Of a DNA stretch of 64,000 nucleotides, positions 42,824 through 52,109 are shown in pieces. This stretch comes from CAVQUE01 sp046290435. GTDB lineage: Bacteria > Actinomycetota > Acidimicrobiia > Acidimicrobiales > UBA8592. The stretch is taken from NCBI GenBank assembly GCA_046290435.1, contig JBKAGO010000039.1, positions 76,691 to 140,690 of the forward strand, read 5' to 3'. A program made the translations under genes and the position numbers. Under the pieces are notes generated by a model. The model saw only the letters and a program-made list of their open reading frames with translations. It searched no databases and had not been told where the DNA came from. Position 1 is the first letter of the stretch, and every line of letters starts with the position of its first letter.

Positions 42824-44340
42824 ACCGTGGCCTCCTGCAGGCGCGGTGAACGATGCGCATCGACGTGGACGGTCTTCTCCCAGCCCCGCTCGCCTCGGGC
42901 TTCGCGGAGCATCGCCCGCATCGCCGCATACGTGAGCACGATTCCGTACGGGATCATGCCCAGGAGCATCCCGATCTGTGTTCGAACGGTGAGCGGACGG
43001 TCGTACGCACGAGCGAACTCCCTGAGCCCGATCAGCTGGACGATGCCTGTCGTGACGAGGATCGTCAGCGGGAGGAACGTGGCGAGCGCGACGACCAGCG
43101 GGAACCCGTGCAGCACGCCGAGCAGGACGGTGCTCGGGATCAGGACGAAGGTCATCGCCTGGATCAGGGGCATCGTCAGGATGAGCCGTGCGAGAAGCCG
43201 TTGTCGCAACGGCAACGAACGCCAGAGGCCCTTGCGATAGGTCTGGATGAAGCCCTGGTTCCACCGGCTTCGCTGGCGGACGAACTCCCTCAGGGTGATG
43301 GGGGCCTCCTCGACCGTTGCGAGATCGGGTCGGTAGATCACCCGCACCTGCTCTCCCGACGACGAGAGGCGGACGCCGAGTTCGCAGTCCTCGGTCAGAT
43401 TCTCGGCGTCCCAGCCGCCGTACGCCTCGGCGATGCGGCGACGGATGAACACCGTGTTGCCGCCGAGTGGGATGAATCCGGCCCTGGCGTGATGGTGCAG
43501 GCGGCTGCCGAAGTAGAAGAAGTACTCCAGGACGTTGTGCACCGTGAACCACGTGGAGTCGTGGTTGATGAGCTGCACCGGACCCTGCACGACACTGACC
43601 GATGCGTCGTCGAATGCGGCGACCACATGCTGCAGGAGTGCCGGGTGCACGTGGTCTTCTGCGTCGAAGACGCCGACGATGTCGCCTGTGCATGCTGCCA
43701 AGCCGGCGTTGAGAGCTCGCGGCTTGTTCTTCGTGGGGCTCGTGTCGACCACCACTTCGAAACGCTCACCGAGCCGTTCGGCGGTGTCTTGCGCAACCTT
43801 GGCGGTTTCGGGGTCGTCGTGGCCGACGACGACGATCACCTCGAGGTTGTGGTAGGCCTGCTCGGCGAGCTGTTCGAGTGTCGACTCGAGCACGTCGACT
43901 TCGTGACGGGCCGGAACGATCAGGCTCACGAGCCGTCCGTGGTCGACATCGACCGCGTCGGATCGCCGCATCTCGTGGTTCTCGGGTGTCCACCAGGCGT
44001 CGATCATCCAGCGGAGGTTCAGGCATCCCAGGAGGAACAACAGCCCGCAGGCGGTCATCAGGACGATCGCCAGGGCGGCGTCGGTTCCGAGCGACCACAT
44101 CAACAGCGCCACTGCCGCGCCGGTCATGGCCATCGCGGCCGGGATCTGCCCACCGACACCGGCTTCGTCCGGCTGGAACTGTCGCCGCTCTGAGCCCTTC
44201 GAGCGATCCGGGCGGCGGGGGCGGACCGAGCGGCTGGCTACCGCCATCCCCATGATCGCCAGTGCAACGGTCACCGGCACGAGGACGACCATCTCCGTCA
44301 TCGTGCGCAACCGTCGGGGTCGGGTCGTCTTCGTGGCCAT
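42820..44340 (-). CDS. Processive-type membrane glycosyltransferase family 2
   Basis: 506 residues from the ATG at 44338-44340, with GGAG six bases upstream. Two N-terminal membrane segments precede a GT-A domain: VSLIVPARHEVDVLE, NKPRALNAGLAAC, GVFDAEDHVHP (DxD), NLTEDCELGVRLSSSG (TED) and VRQRSRWNQGFIQTYRKG (QxxRW). Three or four C-terminal membrane segments follow. This is the cellulose/hyaluronan-synthase-like layout. Starts at 44355 and 44400 are also open. It may build a glycan or a lipid-linked sugar; product unknown. Second gene of the operon. Confidence 0.88.
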   Translation of the reverse strand: MATKTTRPRRLRTMTEMVVLVPVTVALAIMGMAVASRSVRPRRPDRSKGSERRQFQPDEAGVGGQIPAAMAMTGAAVALLMWSLGTDAALAIVLMTACGLLFLLGCLNLRWMIDAWWTPENHEMRRSDAVDVDHGRLVSLIVPARHEVDVLESTLEQLAEQAYHNLEVIVVVGHDDPETAKVAQDTAERLGERFEVVVDTSPTKNKPRALNAGLAACTGDIVGVFDAEDHVHPALLQHVVAAFDDASVSVVQGPVQLINHDSTWFTVHNVLEYFFYFGSRLHHHARAGFIPLGGNTVFIRRRIAEAYGGWDAENLTEDCELGVRLSSSGEQVRVIYRPDLATVEEAPITLREFVRQRSRWNQGFIQTYRKGLWRSLPLRQRLLARLILTMPLIQAMTFVLIPSTVLLGVLHGFPLVVALATFLPLTILVTTGIVQLIGLREFARAYDRPLTVRTQIGMLLGMIPYGIVLTYAAMRAMLREARGERGWEKTVHVDAHRSPRLQEATV

Positions 44341-44386
44341 CGTGTTCTCCGTCATCGTCGGTTGCCTGATTCGTCGTGTCCGGGTC

Positions 44387-45238
44387 TCACGCCACAGCAA
44401 CGGTGGGCGCCGGCTGGTAGCGCACGACCCGTGCCGGGGCGGGTTCGAGCCGCCGGCGTGCGAGCAGTGCGAGATAGGCCAACGCTTCCTTCCGGTCCGC
44501 CTTCGACTCTCCGGCTCTGCGCCCCTCGAAGCGGAATGCCACCTCGGCGGGGCGGATGCGCGGCGTCTGCAGAAGGATCTCCATCAGCACCTTGAAGCCG
44601 TCCGGTTCCAGCAGGTCGGTGTCGACCGACGCCAGGCGCACGGCGAAGAGTCCGCTCAGGGGATCGGAGATCGCCCCCAGCCTGACCGGGAACATCGCCT
44701 TGGCCAGCAGGTGTGCGCCCCTCGATGCGACGAGGCGCGTCTTCGAGAGGCCGTCTGCGGCTCCGCCGGGTTCGTAGCGGGACCCGATGACCAGATCCAC
44801 CTGTTCGGTCAACGCACAGGTGGCCACGGCCGCAGCAGCCTCGGGTGGGTGCTGGAGATCGCCGTCCATGACGAGCGCCCACGGCGCTCGGGCCCTCGAG
44901 AAGCCGAGCTTGACGGCGGTACCGAGTCCGCCGGCTCGTTCTCCGAGCCTGCGGTGGACCACCCGGACGGGCAGCAACGTCGAGGCCGTCCGTTCGCGGA
45001 CTTCGTCCGCCGTGCCGTCGTCGCTGTCGTCGACGAAGAGCACCTCGGCATCGACGTGGCGGAACGCATGGTCGAGGCCCTCGAGGAGCCGGCCGATGTT
45101 GGCGCGTTCGTTTCGGGTGGGAATGACGATCGAGACCCGGGGAAGGTCTGCAGCCGTCGCTTGTGTGGTCGAGGCAGCGATCGCCTGCGACTCGGGCGCG
45201 GAGCGACTACGCTCCAACCCAATGGATGGATTACTCAC
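44387..45238 (-). CDS. Polyprenol-phosphate mannose synthase-like GT2
   Basis: 283 residues. VSIVIPTRNERANIGRLLEG, VLFVDDSDDGTADEV, ALVMDGDLQHPPEAAAA, VIGSRYEPGG and SDPLSGLFAVR match the DPM1/Ppm1 catalytic domain. It has no C-terminal membrane helices. Role in the family: transfer of mannose (or another hexose) from a nucleotide to polyprenol phosphate. Start GTG at 45236-45238 has GGAGG six bases upstream. First gene of the operon, 46 bases before the next start; it would supply the donor for the GT39-like enzyme. Confidence 0.88.
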   Translation of the reverse strand: MSNPSIGLERSRSAPESQAIAASTTQATAADLPRVSIVIPTRNERANIGRLLEGLDHAFRHVDAEVLFVDDSDDGTADEVRERTASTLLPVRVVHRRLGERAGGLGTAVKLGFSRARAPWALVMDGDLQHPPEAAAAVATCALTEQVDLVIGSRYEPGGAADGLSKTRLVASRGAHLLAKAMFPVRLGAISDPLSGLFAVRLASVDTDLLEPDGFKVLMEILLQTPRIRPAEVAFRFEGRRAGESKADRKEALAYLALLARRRLEPAPARVVRYQPAPTVAVA

Positions 45239-45897
45239 CAGTGTCCTCCAATGGGATTCGGAGGACTCGGCCTAGCGCACCAACGGTCGGCCGGGTTCCT
45301 CTGAATCTCCGCTCTGTGTTTCGTCGTGACACCGGGCGAGAGGCCCTCGCGGCGCCTGCTGTCGTCGGTGTCTCGACGGTGGGTTTCCCGCTCACCTCCC
45401 TGCGGTCCTGGTCGTGTCTCAGGTCGCCGAGGTCGAGGTGAGGCCGGTCTCTGCCTGTGCAGAGAGGCCAGCTCGCATCGCCCTTGCCGCCCGCACAAGG
45501 CTTAGTGCAGCGCCTTTCGTCGGGTCAACGGGTGCGCCGTTCCGAATGGAGCGCCACGCCGAGATGCCGGCTGTGGTGCTGACGGAGCGTGGCTACCGTG
45601 GCCTCGTCGCATGGTCGACCGGCACGGTGGTCCTCGCGATCGTCTGGCGGTGGCGATGCCTGTCGTCACGGGCGTTCCTCGCTCGGAGTAGTCGTCGGGC
45701 CAGGCGGTCGTTCGGGCACGAACGGTCTCGTCGTCCCCACGAAGAGTGACTGCTGGCAGGGCGTGCGCCAGAACATCAACGCTGTGTCAAGGTCTCCACC
45801 GAGGCCGCGATAGCGCAGCCCGACGCCCGGCCGGTCTCCTCGCCATGCACCGCTCGAAGCGCTCGCGATGTCGGCCGGCCCCGGTGGCCCAGAGGTC
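45239..45897. other. Long gap without a supported gene
   Basis: About 660 bases upstream of the glycosylation operon and downstream of the DinB-like gene. Open frames such as 45414-45749 (+) and 45235-45498 (-) have Arg-rich, disordered composition and no recognisable motif. The minus strand next to 45238 is probably the operon leader and promoter region, but I found no riboswitch motif or clear -10/-35. It may contain gene debris. Confidence 0.5.
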
Positions 45898-46476
45898 TCA
45901 GAACGGGTTGTGGCCGAGACGGTTGCGGATGCCGACCAACTCGCCGGTGTGGGTGACGACGTGGCCGATCGCGGACCATGACAGGAACCAACGCCGGGGC
46001 TTGTCGCTCCACATGCGGTAGAGCCAGTCGAAGTCGTCCTCGGGCGTGCCCAGCGCCCGGAGTGCCCTCGCGCTGTCCGGGACGTCGTCGAGATCCTCGA
46101 GCGACGCCTCGGTGGCGACCCAGGCGATCGTGTCGTCGAGGGTGGCCAGTGCGTAGGCGGCGACGGCATCGGGATCGAGGACTGCCACGAGGTCGGTGTC
46201 GGCGCCCTCTGCGAGGCCCCGGTACAGCCGGTCGTGCACGCCCAGGGCACCGAGATGGTCCAGGACGACCTCGTCCCGACCACGCAGCACCGCGTTGACG
46301 GCCACATCGTGGTGCCGGGCAAGGTGCCACAACGCGTAACCGCCCGGAACGCCACCGTTGTCGGCGAGCACGGTCATCTCGTCGCTCGGGATCATGTCGA
46401 TCACACCGCCGGCGAGGCGGGCCCGGGCCGAGGTCAACTCGTCGACGATCCAGCGGCGGAGGGGATCGCTGCTCAT
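45898..46476 (-). CDS. DinB-like four-helix protein
   Basis: 192 residues from the ATG at 46474-46476. The N-terminal helix is followed by GGYALWHLARHHDVAVNAVL, a DinB/maleylpyruvate-isomerase-type metal site with His residues, and the end SAIGHVVTHTGELVGIRNRL carries another His pair. The family often includes thiol-dependent enzymes in mycothiol producers; the substrate is unknown. A longer frame to 46758 has only Ser/Pro/Arg-rich sequence and is not coding. The same-strand membrane-protein gene is 91 bases upstream. Confidence 0.82.
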   Translation of the reverse strand: MSSDPLRRWIVDELTSARARLAGGVIDMIPSDEMTVLADNGGVPGGYALWHLARHHDVAVNAVLRGRDEVVLDHLGALGVHDRLYRGLAEGADTDLVAVLDPDAVAAYALATLDDTIAWVATEASLEDLDDVPDSARALRALGTPEDDFDWLYRMWSDKPRRWFLSWSAIGHVVTHTGELVGIRNRLGHNPF

Positions 46477-46567
46477 CGCTGGGATCCCGTGCCCGAGTGG
46501 CTGCGGAGCGCAGCGCACCAGAGCGGGAGACGGCAGCTCTGGATCCGTCGGATCGTACGTATCGCCA

Positions 46568-47401
46568 TCAGCGCTGCTGCTTGGTCTGGAAGGCGCCGGG
46601 GAGGTCGGTCTCGGCGAACCTGCCCGGGACCTCGCCCGTGGTGACGTAGTGGTAGAGCGCCGTCTGGAAGACCGCGGTGAGGCTGGTGGACACCACGGCG
46701 ACCACGGCGATCCACGGCACGGCGACGATGACACCCAGGATCGGGCTGACGGCGGCACCGATGAGCCCGGCGACGATCAGCCCGGGAAGCAACGCGACGA
46801 ATGTCACGATGCCCAGACCCGCCTGGGCGACGAGGTTCTCGCCCCATGTCTGGCGGAACAGGGTGCCGGACCGCTTGAGGGTGGCGATCGGTCCGATGCG
46901 TTCGACCACGAGCACCGGTACGGCCAGGAACGTGACCACACGGAACGCCATGCCGATGAGACCCACCACGAACCGCCCGACGGCGCCGGCGTTCTCCTCG
47001 ATGGCCCGCAACACGGCGCCGACGGTCCAGCTGAACAGCGCCCACGGCACGATGACGTTCAGCCTGCTCGTCGCCGAGGCGAGCGCCGAGGACACGGTGG
47101 GATCGCCCCCGGTGAGGCGCTCCCGTGCGCCGCTGACCATCGCCGCCTGGAAGTAGGTGGCCACGACGGCGAGCGCCATGCCGGCCAGGATCAACACGAT
47201 GACCCCGCCGGGACTCAGCTCGAACTCTTCCAGCCCGCGGGCAGCGTCGTAGTCGATGATCACGACCAGACCGAGACACGCCGCCGCCACGACCAGCGAA
47301 GCGGCAAAGGAGAGAACCGGGAGCGCGAGCAGTTCACGGTCGGCTCGAAGCGTGCTCCACGAAGCCTTGGCGAGCTCGAGCGATCGTTGCCAACGGCCCA
47401 C
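46568..47401 (-). CDS. Six-helix membrane protein (DUF6159-like)
   Basis: 277 residues. It begins RWQRSLELAKASWSTLRADR, the typical start of this family, then about six hydrophobic segments (for example VLSFAASLVVAAACLGLVVI and SPILGVIVAVPWIAVVAVVS). The end is short and polar (GEVPGRFAETDLPGAFQTKQ). The substrate or role is unknown. Divergent from the coiled-coil gene at 47488. Confidence 0.8.
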   Translation of the reverse strand: MGRWQRSLELAKASWSTLRADRELLALPVLSFAASLVVAAACLGLVVIIDYDAARGLEEFELSPGGVIVLILAGMALAVVATYFQAAMVSGARERLTGGDPTVSSALASATSRLNVIVPWALFSWTVGAVLRAIEENAGAVGRFVVGLIGMAFRVVTFLAVPVLVVERIGPIATLKRSGTLFRQTWGENLVAQAGLGIVTFVALLPGLIVAGLIGAAVSPILGVIVAVPWIAVVAVVSTSLTAVFQTALYHYVTTGEVPGRFAETDLPGAFQTKQQR

Positions 47402-47487
47402 GGGGGCCTCCTTCTGAAAGGTCGAACCGAACGGACTCCGGACAGCGCCACAGGGTAGTTCGCCTGCCCCGACTACGATGCGGCGCC

Positions 47488-47793
47488 ATGTCGGACCCTC
47501 GCCACCGAGCCTCCATCGAGCGTCGCCTGATCGAGACCGGCCAGCGCCTCAAGACCTTGCGAGACGACCTCCGCGTCGCCGACGAGCAACTCGCGCACTT
47601 CGCCGACGAGGCCGACGACGCCCGTTTGCGGTCGCTCGTGTCGGAGACCCCGCTGGCGGACCGTGAACACCGCAGCGCCGCCCGTCATGCCGATGCCATG
47701 CGTCGCCACCGAGACGAGATCGTCACCGAGATCGCCGAGCTCGAGCGCCGCCAGGACGAGCTGCTCGACGAGATGAGCGGAGGCGGGCGATGA
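47488..47793 (+). CDS. Coiled-coil protein upstream of the ANTAR regulator
   Basis: 101 residues, almost all charged heptad-like helix (IERRLIETGQRLKTLRDDLR, then ADEQLAHFADEADDARL and EIAELERRQDELLDEM). No membrane or signal segment. I do not recognise a function. Its stop overlaps the ANTAR regulator start (ATGA at 47790-47793), so the two are translated together. Confidence 0.8.
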   Translation: MSDPRHRASIERRLIETGQRLKTLRDDLRVADEQLAHFADEADDARLRSLVSETPLADREHRSAARHADAMRRHRDEIVTEIAELERRQDELLDEMSGGGR

Positions 47794-48437
47794 CTGCGTC
47801 GCCCCCGGTTCGCATCGTGATCGCCGAGGACGAGGCCATCATCCGCCTCGACCTGCGTGAGAGCCTCGAGGACGAGGGCTACGAGGTCGTCGGCGAGACC
47901 GGACATGGCGACGAGGTCGTACCGCTGGTGACCCGGCTGGCCCCCGACGTGGTCATCGTCGACATCAAGATGCCCGGCATGGACGGCATCGCCTGCGCAC
48001 GCGAGATCAGCGCCGACCGCCTCGCCGCGGTGTTGTTGCTGACCGCGTTCAGCCAACGCGACCTCATCCAGCAGGCGTCGGAGGCCGGTGCGCTGGCCTA
48101 TCTGGTCAAGCCGTTCCAACGCAGCGAGCTGGTGCCCGCCATCGAGCTGGCGCTGGCGAGGTTCCGCGAGCTGCGGGCCATCGAGGGCGAAGCCGCCGCG
48201 TTGGCGGAGCGCCTGGCGTCACGCAAGGCCGTCGACCGAGCGAAGGGTCGGCTCATGGACGAACAGGCCATGACCGAACAGCAGGCGTACCGCCACATCC
48301 AGACCGAAGCCATGGCCCAGCGCACAACCATGCGCAGCGTCGCGGAGGCCATCGTGGCCGCCGAGTCGCTGCCCCTCCCGACCGTCGAGGGCCCCGACGG
48401 CCCCCGTCCCGACCCCCCAGCGGAGACTCCCTCATGA
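47790..48437 (+). CDS. pdtaR: ANTAR-domain response regulator (PdtaR-like)
   Basis: 215 residues. Receiver domain: RIVIAEDEAIIRLDLRESLE with the acidic pair, phospho-acceptor Asp in VVIVDIKMPGMDG, Thr in LLLTAFSQRDL and Lys in YLVKPFQ. The C-terminal ANTAR RNA-binding domain is AVDRAKGRLMDEQAMTEQQA with YRHIQTEAM. It is predicted to bind paired hairpins in mRNA after phosphorylation. Upstream position next to polA mirrors the mycobacterial arrangement, which supports the PdtaR name. It overlaps polA (ATGA). Confidence 0.88.
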   Translation: MTASPPVRIVIAEDEAIIRLDLRESLEDEGYEVVGETGHGDEVVPLVTRLAPDVVIVDIKMPGMDGIACAREISADRLAAVLLLTAFSQRDLIQQASEAGALAYLVKPFQRSELVPAIELALARFRELRAIEGEAAALAERLASRKAVDRAKGRLMDEQAMTEQQAYRHIQTEAMAQRTTMRSVAEAIVAAESLPLPTVEGPDGPRPDPPAETPS

Positions 48438-51109
48438 CAACGGCGATGCTGATAGACGGCAACTCGCTGACCTATCGCGCCTTCTACGCGCTGCCGACCG
48501 ACATGGCGACGGCGAGTGGCCAGGTCACCAACGCCGTGTTCGGCTTCACGTCGATGCTGATCAACCTGTTCCGTGATCATCGGCCCGACCGCATCGTGGT
48601 GTCGTTCGATCTGCCGACGCCGACGTTCCGTCACGAACGCCTGCCCGACTACAAGGCCGGCCGCAAGGAGACTCCCGACATCCTGCGCCAGCAGATGGGC
48701 CTGGTACGTCAGGTGATCGAGACCCTCGCCATTCCCATCGTGTCGGTCGAGGGCTTCGAGGCCGACGACGTGCTGGCCACCCTCGCCACCGCGGCACGCG
48801 ACGCCGGCGACGACGTCATCGTGGTCACCGGCGATCGCGACGTCTACCAGCTGGTGGAGGATCCCCACGTCAAGGTGCTCTACAACAAGCGCGGGGTCTC
48901 GGACTACGCGTTCTACGACGAGGCCGGCATCGTCGAGCGCACCGGGGTGAAGCCCGTCGACTACGTCACCTACGCGGCGCTGCGTGGCGACACCTCGGAC
49001 AATCTGCCCGGCGTGTCGGGGGTGGGGGAGAAGACCGCGGCGAAGCTCGTCAACGCCTACGGCACCATCGACGGCATCTACGCGCACCTCGACGAGCAGA
49101 CGCCGAAGCTGCGCGAGAACCTCGCGGCGGCCGAGGACCAGGTGCGCTCGAATGCAGAGGTCATGGTGCTGGTCCGCGACGTGCCCCTCCCGGTGGACCT
49201 CGACGAGCTCACGATGGGCGAGATCGACATCGAGGCGGTGCGGAACCTGTTCGACTTCCTCGAGTTCCGCACGCTCTACGACCGTCTCGCCGAGGCGCTC
49301 GACCGCCCTCTCGCCGGCGCCGGCGAGGACGTCGAGGTGCTCGAGGCCGAACGCCGCGACATCGAGACCGCCGCAGAGGCGGTCGCGCTGCTCGGCGGAC
49401 TCGCCGCCGGCGATGCGTTGCTGGCGGTGGCTCCCGGCTGGCACGGCGACGACGAACGAGGACGCCTCGACGGCATCGCGCTCGTCACCGACCCCGACGC
49501 CGCCGAGGTGGCGTGGATCCCGGCCGAGCTCCTCGACGATCCGGAAGTCTTCGCCGCGCTGGATGCGCTCGTCGCGGGTGGCCGCCCCCTTGCCGGTCAC
49601 GGCATCAAGCCTCTCGTGCGCTGGTTCTTCGCCCGGGGGCTCGCCGTCACCGATCTCGCCCTCGACACCCGGCTGGCCGCGTACCTTCTCGACCCGGCCG
49701 AGAACCGCTACCTGCTCGGCGAGCTGCTCGCTCGCTACGCCCACCGCGAGCTGCCTGTCGACAGTCCGTCGGCTGCCGGTCAGCTCGATCTCGACGGCGA
49801 CGCCATCCCGCCATCGCAGCACGCGGCGCGAGCCGCGCTGGCGGTGCAGTTCCTGGCCGAACCGATGCTCGCAGCGCTCGACGCGCAGGGCCTGCGCCGG
49901 CTCAACGACGAGATCGAGGTGCCGCTGGTGCTGGTCCTCGCCAAGATGGAACACGTCGGCGTGGGCGTCGATGTCGCCCGTCTGCAGGCGCTGCGCGACG
50001 AGCTCTCCGACGAGGCCGAACGCCTGCGGGCGCTGGTGATCGCCGACGCCGGCCGCGATTTCAACGTCAACTCCACCAAGCAGCTGCGTGAGGTGCTCTT
50101 CGACGAGTTGGGTCTGACCCCGCAGAAGAAGACCAAGACCGGCTACTCCACCGACGCCCAGACCCTCGAGAAGATGCGCGACGCCCATCCGGTCGTCGAG
50201 CACCTCCTGGCCTACCGCGAGGTCGAGAAGCTGCGATCGACCTATGGAGAGGGCCTGCTCGCCGAGGTCGGACCCGGCGACCGGATCAGGGCCACGTTCA
50301 ACCAGACGGTCGCTCGCACGGGCCGGCTCAGCTCCGATCAGCCCAACCTGCACAACATCCCGGTCCGCAGCGACACCGGGCGTGTCTTCCGTGAGGCGTT
50401 CGTCGCCGCGCCCGGCCATCGGCTGCTGGTCGCCGACTACAACCAGATCGAGCTGCGGTGCATCGCGCACCTGGCCGAGGACCCCGGGCTGATCGCAGCG
50501 TTCGAGGCCGGCGACGACATCCACACCGCGACGGCGGCCCGGGTCTTCGGCGTCGACCCCGACGCGGTCACGACCGAGTTCCGTTCGAAGGCCAAGATGG
50601 TCAGCTACGGGCTCGCCTACGGGATGGAGGCCTACGGTCTGGGTCAGCGCCTGGGCATCCCCACCGGCGAGGCCCAACAGATCCTCGATGCGTACTTCGT
50701 GGCCTTCCCTGCGGTGAAGCAGTACATGGAGGACACCGTGGCCGAGGCCCGGGAGCGGGGCTACACCGAGACCCTGTTCGGACGCCGGCGCCAGATCCCG
50801 GAGCTGTCATCGGGCAACTTCCGGGTTCGTCAGGCCGGCGAGCGCCAGGCGATGAACGCCGGGATCCAGGGGCTGGCCGCCGACATCTTCAAGGTCGCGC
50901 TCGTGCGCCTGGACCAGGCGTTGACCGACCGGCATCTCGAGGCCAAGGTGGTGCTACAGGTCCACGACGAGGTCATCCTCGAGGTCCCCGACGGCGAGGT
51001 CGACGTAGCCACCGCCCTCACCGTCGATGTCATGGCGCATGCCTTCGACCTGCGGGTGCCGCTGGAGGTCAACATCTCGACCGGCCACTCCTGGGCCGCA
51101 GCCAAGTAG
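48434..51109 (+). CDS. polA: DNA polymerase I
   Basis: 891 residues. 5'-nuclease domain 1-300 (LIDGNSLTYRAFYALP, EADDVLATLA, VTGDRDVYQL, GVSGVGEKTAAKLV). A middle domain of about 300-490 lacks the usual DxE exonuclease motif. Polymerase domain to the end: motif A VADYNQIELRCIAHL, O-helix RSKAKMVSYGLAYG, motif C LQVHDEVILEVP. Proofreading is therefore probably absent, as known for several actinobacterial and Thermus enzymes. Start ATG overlaps the regulator stop. Confidence 0.97.
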   Translation: MTTAMLIDGNSLTYRAFYALPTDMATASGQVTNAVFGFTSMLINLFRDHRPDRIVVSFDLPTPTFRHERLPDYKAGRKETPDILRQQMGLVRQVIETLAIPIVSVEGFEADDVLATLATAARDAGDDVIVVTGDRDVYQLVEDPHVKVLYNKRGVSDYAFYDEAGIVERTGVKPVDYVTYAALRGDTSDNLPGVSGVGEKTAAKLVNAYGTIDGIYAHLDEQTPKLRENLAAAEDQVRSNAEVMVLVRDVPLPVDLDELTMGEIDIEAVRNLFDFLEFRTLYDRLAEALDRPLAGAGEDVEVLEAERRDIETAAEAVALLGGLAAGDALLAVAPGWHGDDERGRLDGIALVTDPDAAEVAWIPAELLDDPEVFAALDALVAGGRPLAGHGIKPLVRWFFARGLAVTDLALDTRLAAYLLDPAENRYLLGELLARYAHRELPVDSPSAAGQLDLDGDAIPPSQHAARAALAVQFLAEPMLAALDAQGLRRLNDEIEVPLVLVLAKMEHVGVGVDVARLQALRDELSDEAERLRALVIADAGRDFNVNSTKQLREVLFDELGLTPQKKTKTGYSTDAQTLEKMRDAHPVVEHLLAYREVEKLRSTYGEGLLAEVGPGDRIRATFNQTVARTGRLSSDQPNLHNIPVRSDTGRVFREAFVAAPGHRLLVADYNQIELRCIAHLAEDPGLIAAFEAGDDIHTATAARVFGVDPDAVTTEFRSKAKMVSYGLAYGMEAYGLGQRLGIPTGEAQQILDAYFVAFPAVKQYMEDTVAEARERGYTETLFGRRRQIPELSSGNFRVRQAGERQAMNAGIQGLAADIFKVALVRLDQALTDRHLEAKVVLQVHDEVILEVPDGEVDVATALTVDVMAHAFDLRVPLEVNISTGHSWAAAK

Positions 51110-51155
51110 CGCTCGAGGCCCGGATCCCTCTGCCGGGTCGGCCGGGTCCCGGTGG

Positions 51156-52109
51156 TCAGCGGCGGGCGCCGATCACGACCCGGTTGCTGCGGGCCAGCTC
51201 GCTTCCATCGGCGTCGCGTGCGATGACCACGATCACGGCCGGTCCGTCGGTGGGTCGGGCAATGGTGACCGAGCGGGCGGTCGCATCGAGATCGGCGAAC
51301 TGGCGTCCTCCCGGCGCAGCAGCAGCGACGATGAGTTCGGCGATGCCGTCGGGATCGTCGATGGACCAGGCCAGGGTGACCACACGGGGCCGGCGGTCGC
51401 CGATCGACAAGACGATCTGTGGGCTGGGTGCCGGGAGGGGCGTCGGCGTCGTGGTGGTCGTGGGGGCCGGGGTCGCCGTCGGAGCCGGCGAAGGAGTCGG
51501 TGCAGGGCGGCTCGTCGGCGATGGTTCGGGGCGTGACGGCGAGGTCGGCTCGGCGGGCGGCGCCGCCGGGGCCTCGTTCGGCGGCGGCTCCGGTCCGGCC
51601 TGCGGGGCAGGCTCGGCAGATTCGGGACCGGAGGCGACCGGAGGGAGCTGCGCGGCCGGCGTGGGTTCGGTCTGAACCGGGGTGGCGCCAGGGGCGTCCA
51701 CTTCCCCGGTGGCCGTCGCGGTCGGGGTCGGGGCGGCGGTCGGCGATGCCGTGGGCGAGGGCGTCGGTTCGGTCGTGGGGCTGGGCCGTGCGACGACGTT
51801 CTGGTCGGCCTGGCCGATCGGATCCGGTCCGGTGTCTCGAACCGCGAGCGTCGCGACGCCGGCGACGGCGAGGACCGCAGCGAACAGTACCGCGGCGGGC
51901 CGGACCAGGTACCGCCGGTGGATGGGGCGAGGCTCGGCATGCATCGCCCGTATGGACGACTCGAGGCGGTCGGCGAAGCGGGGGTCGACGGGTTCGGGCC
52001 GGGCGCGGCCGAGGTCGGTCAGCCGGCGCTCGAGGGCATCGGCGCCCAAGCTGTCGGTGCCGTTGCTGTCGGCGTCGGTCCGGTCCGGGTCTCGGGGGTC
52101 GTCGATCAT
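51156..52109 (-). CDS. Pro/Thr-rich single-pass membrane protein, candidate anti-sigma factor
   Basis: 317 residues. About 65 cytoplasmic residues (DALERRLTDLGRARPEPVDP, RFADRLESSIRAM) precede one membrane helix (about 70-90, AAVLFAAVLAVAGVATLAV). A 125-residue Pro/Thr/Ala linker and a C-terminal beta domain (IVLSIGDRRPRVVTLAWSID) follow. The ATG overlaps the ECF sigma stop (ATGA), and the cytoplasmic-membrane-outside layout is typical of membrane anti-sigma factors; no zinc motif is present. Function is inferred from context. Confidence 0.72.
   Translation of the reverse strand: MIDDPRDPDRTDADSNGTDSLGADALERRLTDLGRARPEPVDPRFADRLESSIRAMHAEPRPIHRRYLVRPAAVLFAAVLAVAGVATLAVRDTGPDPIGQADQNVVARPSPTTEPTPSPTASPTAAPTPTATATGEVDAPGATPVQTEPTPAAQLPPVASGPESAEPAPQAGPEPPPNEAPAAPPAEPTSPSRPEPSPTSRPAPTPSPAPTATPAPTTTTTPTPLPAPSPQIVLSIGDRRPRVVTLAWSIDDPDGIAELIVAAAAPGGRQFADLDATARSVTIARPTDGPAVIVVIARDADGSELARSNRVVIGARR

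Noticed and set aside
45235..45749. Frames 45414-45749 (+) and 45235-45498 (-) as genes
   Set aside because: Both are Arg-rich, without motif, membrane segment or good ribosome site; composition equals that of shadow frames.
48098..50677. 859-codon minus frame opposite polA
   Set aside because: Shadow of polA: the plus strand has all three polymerase motifs and the minus protein has none.
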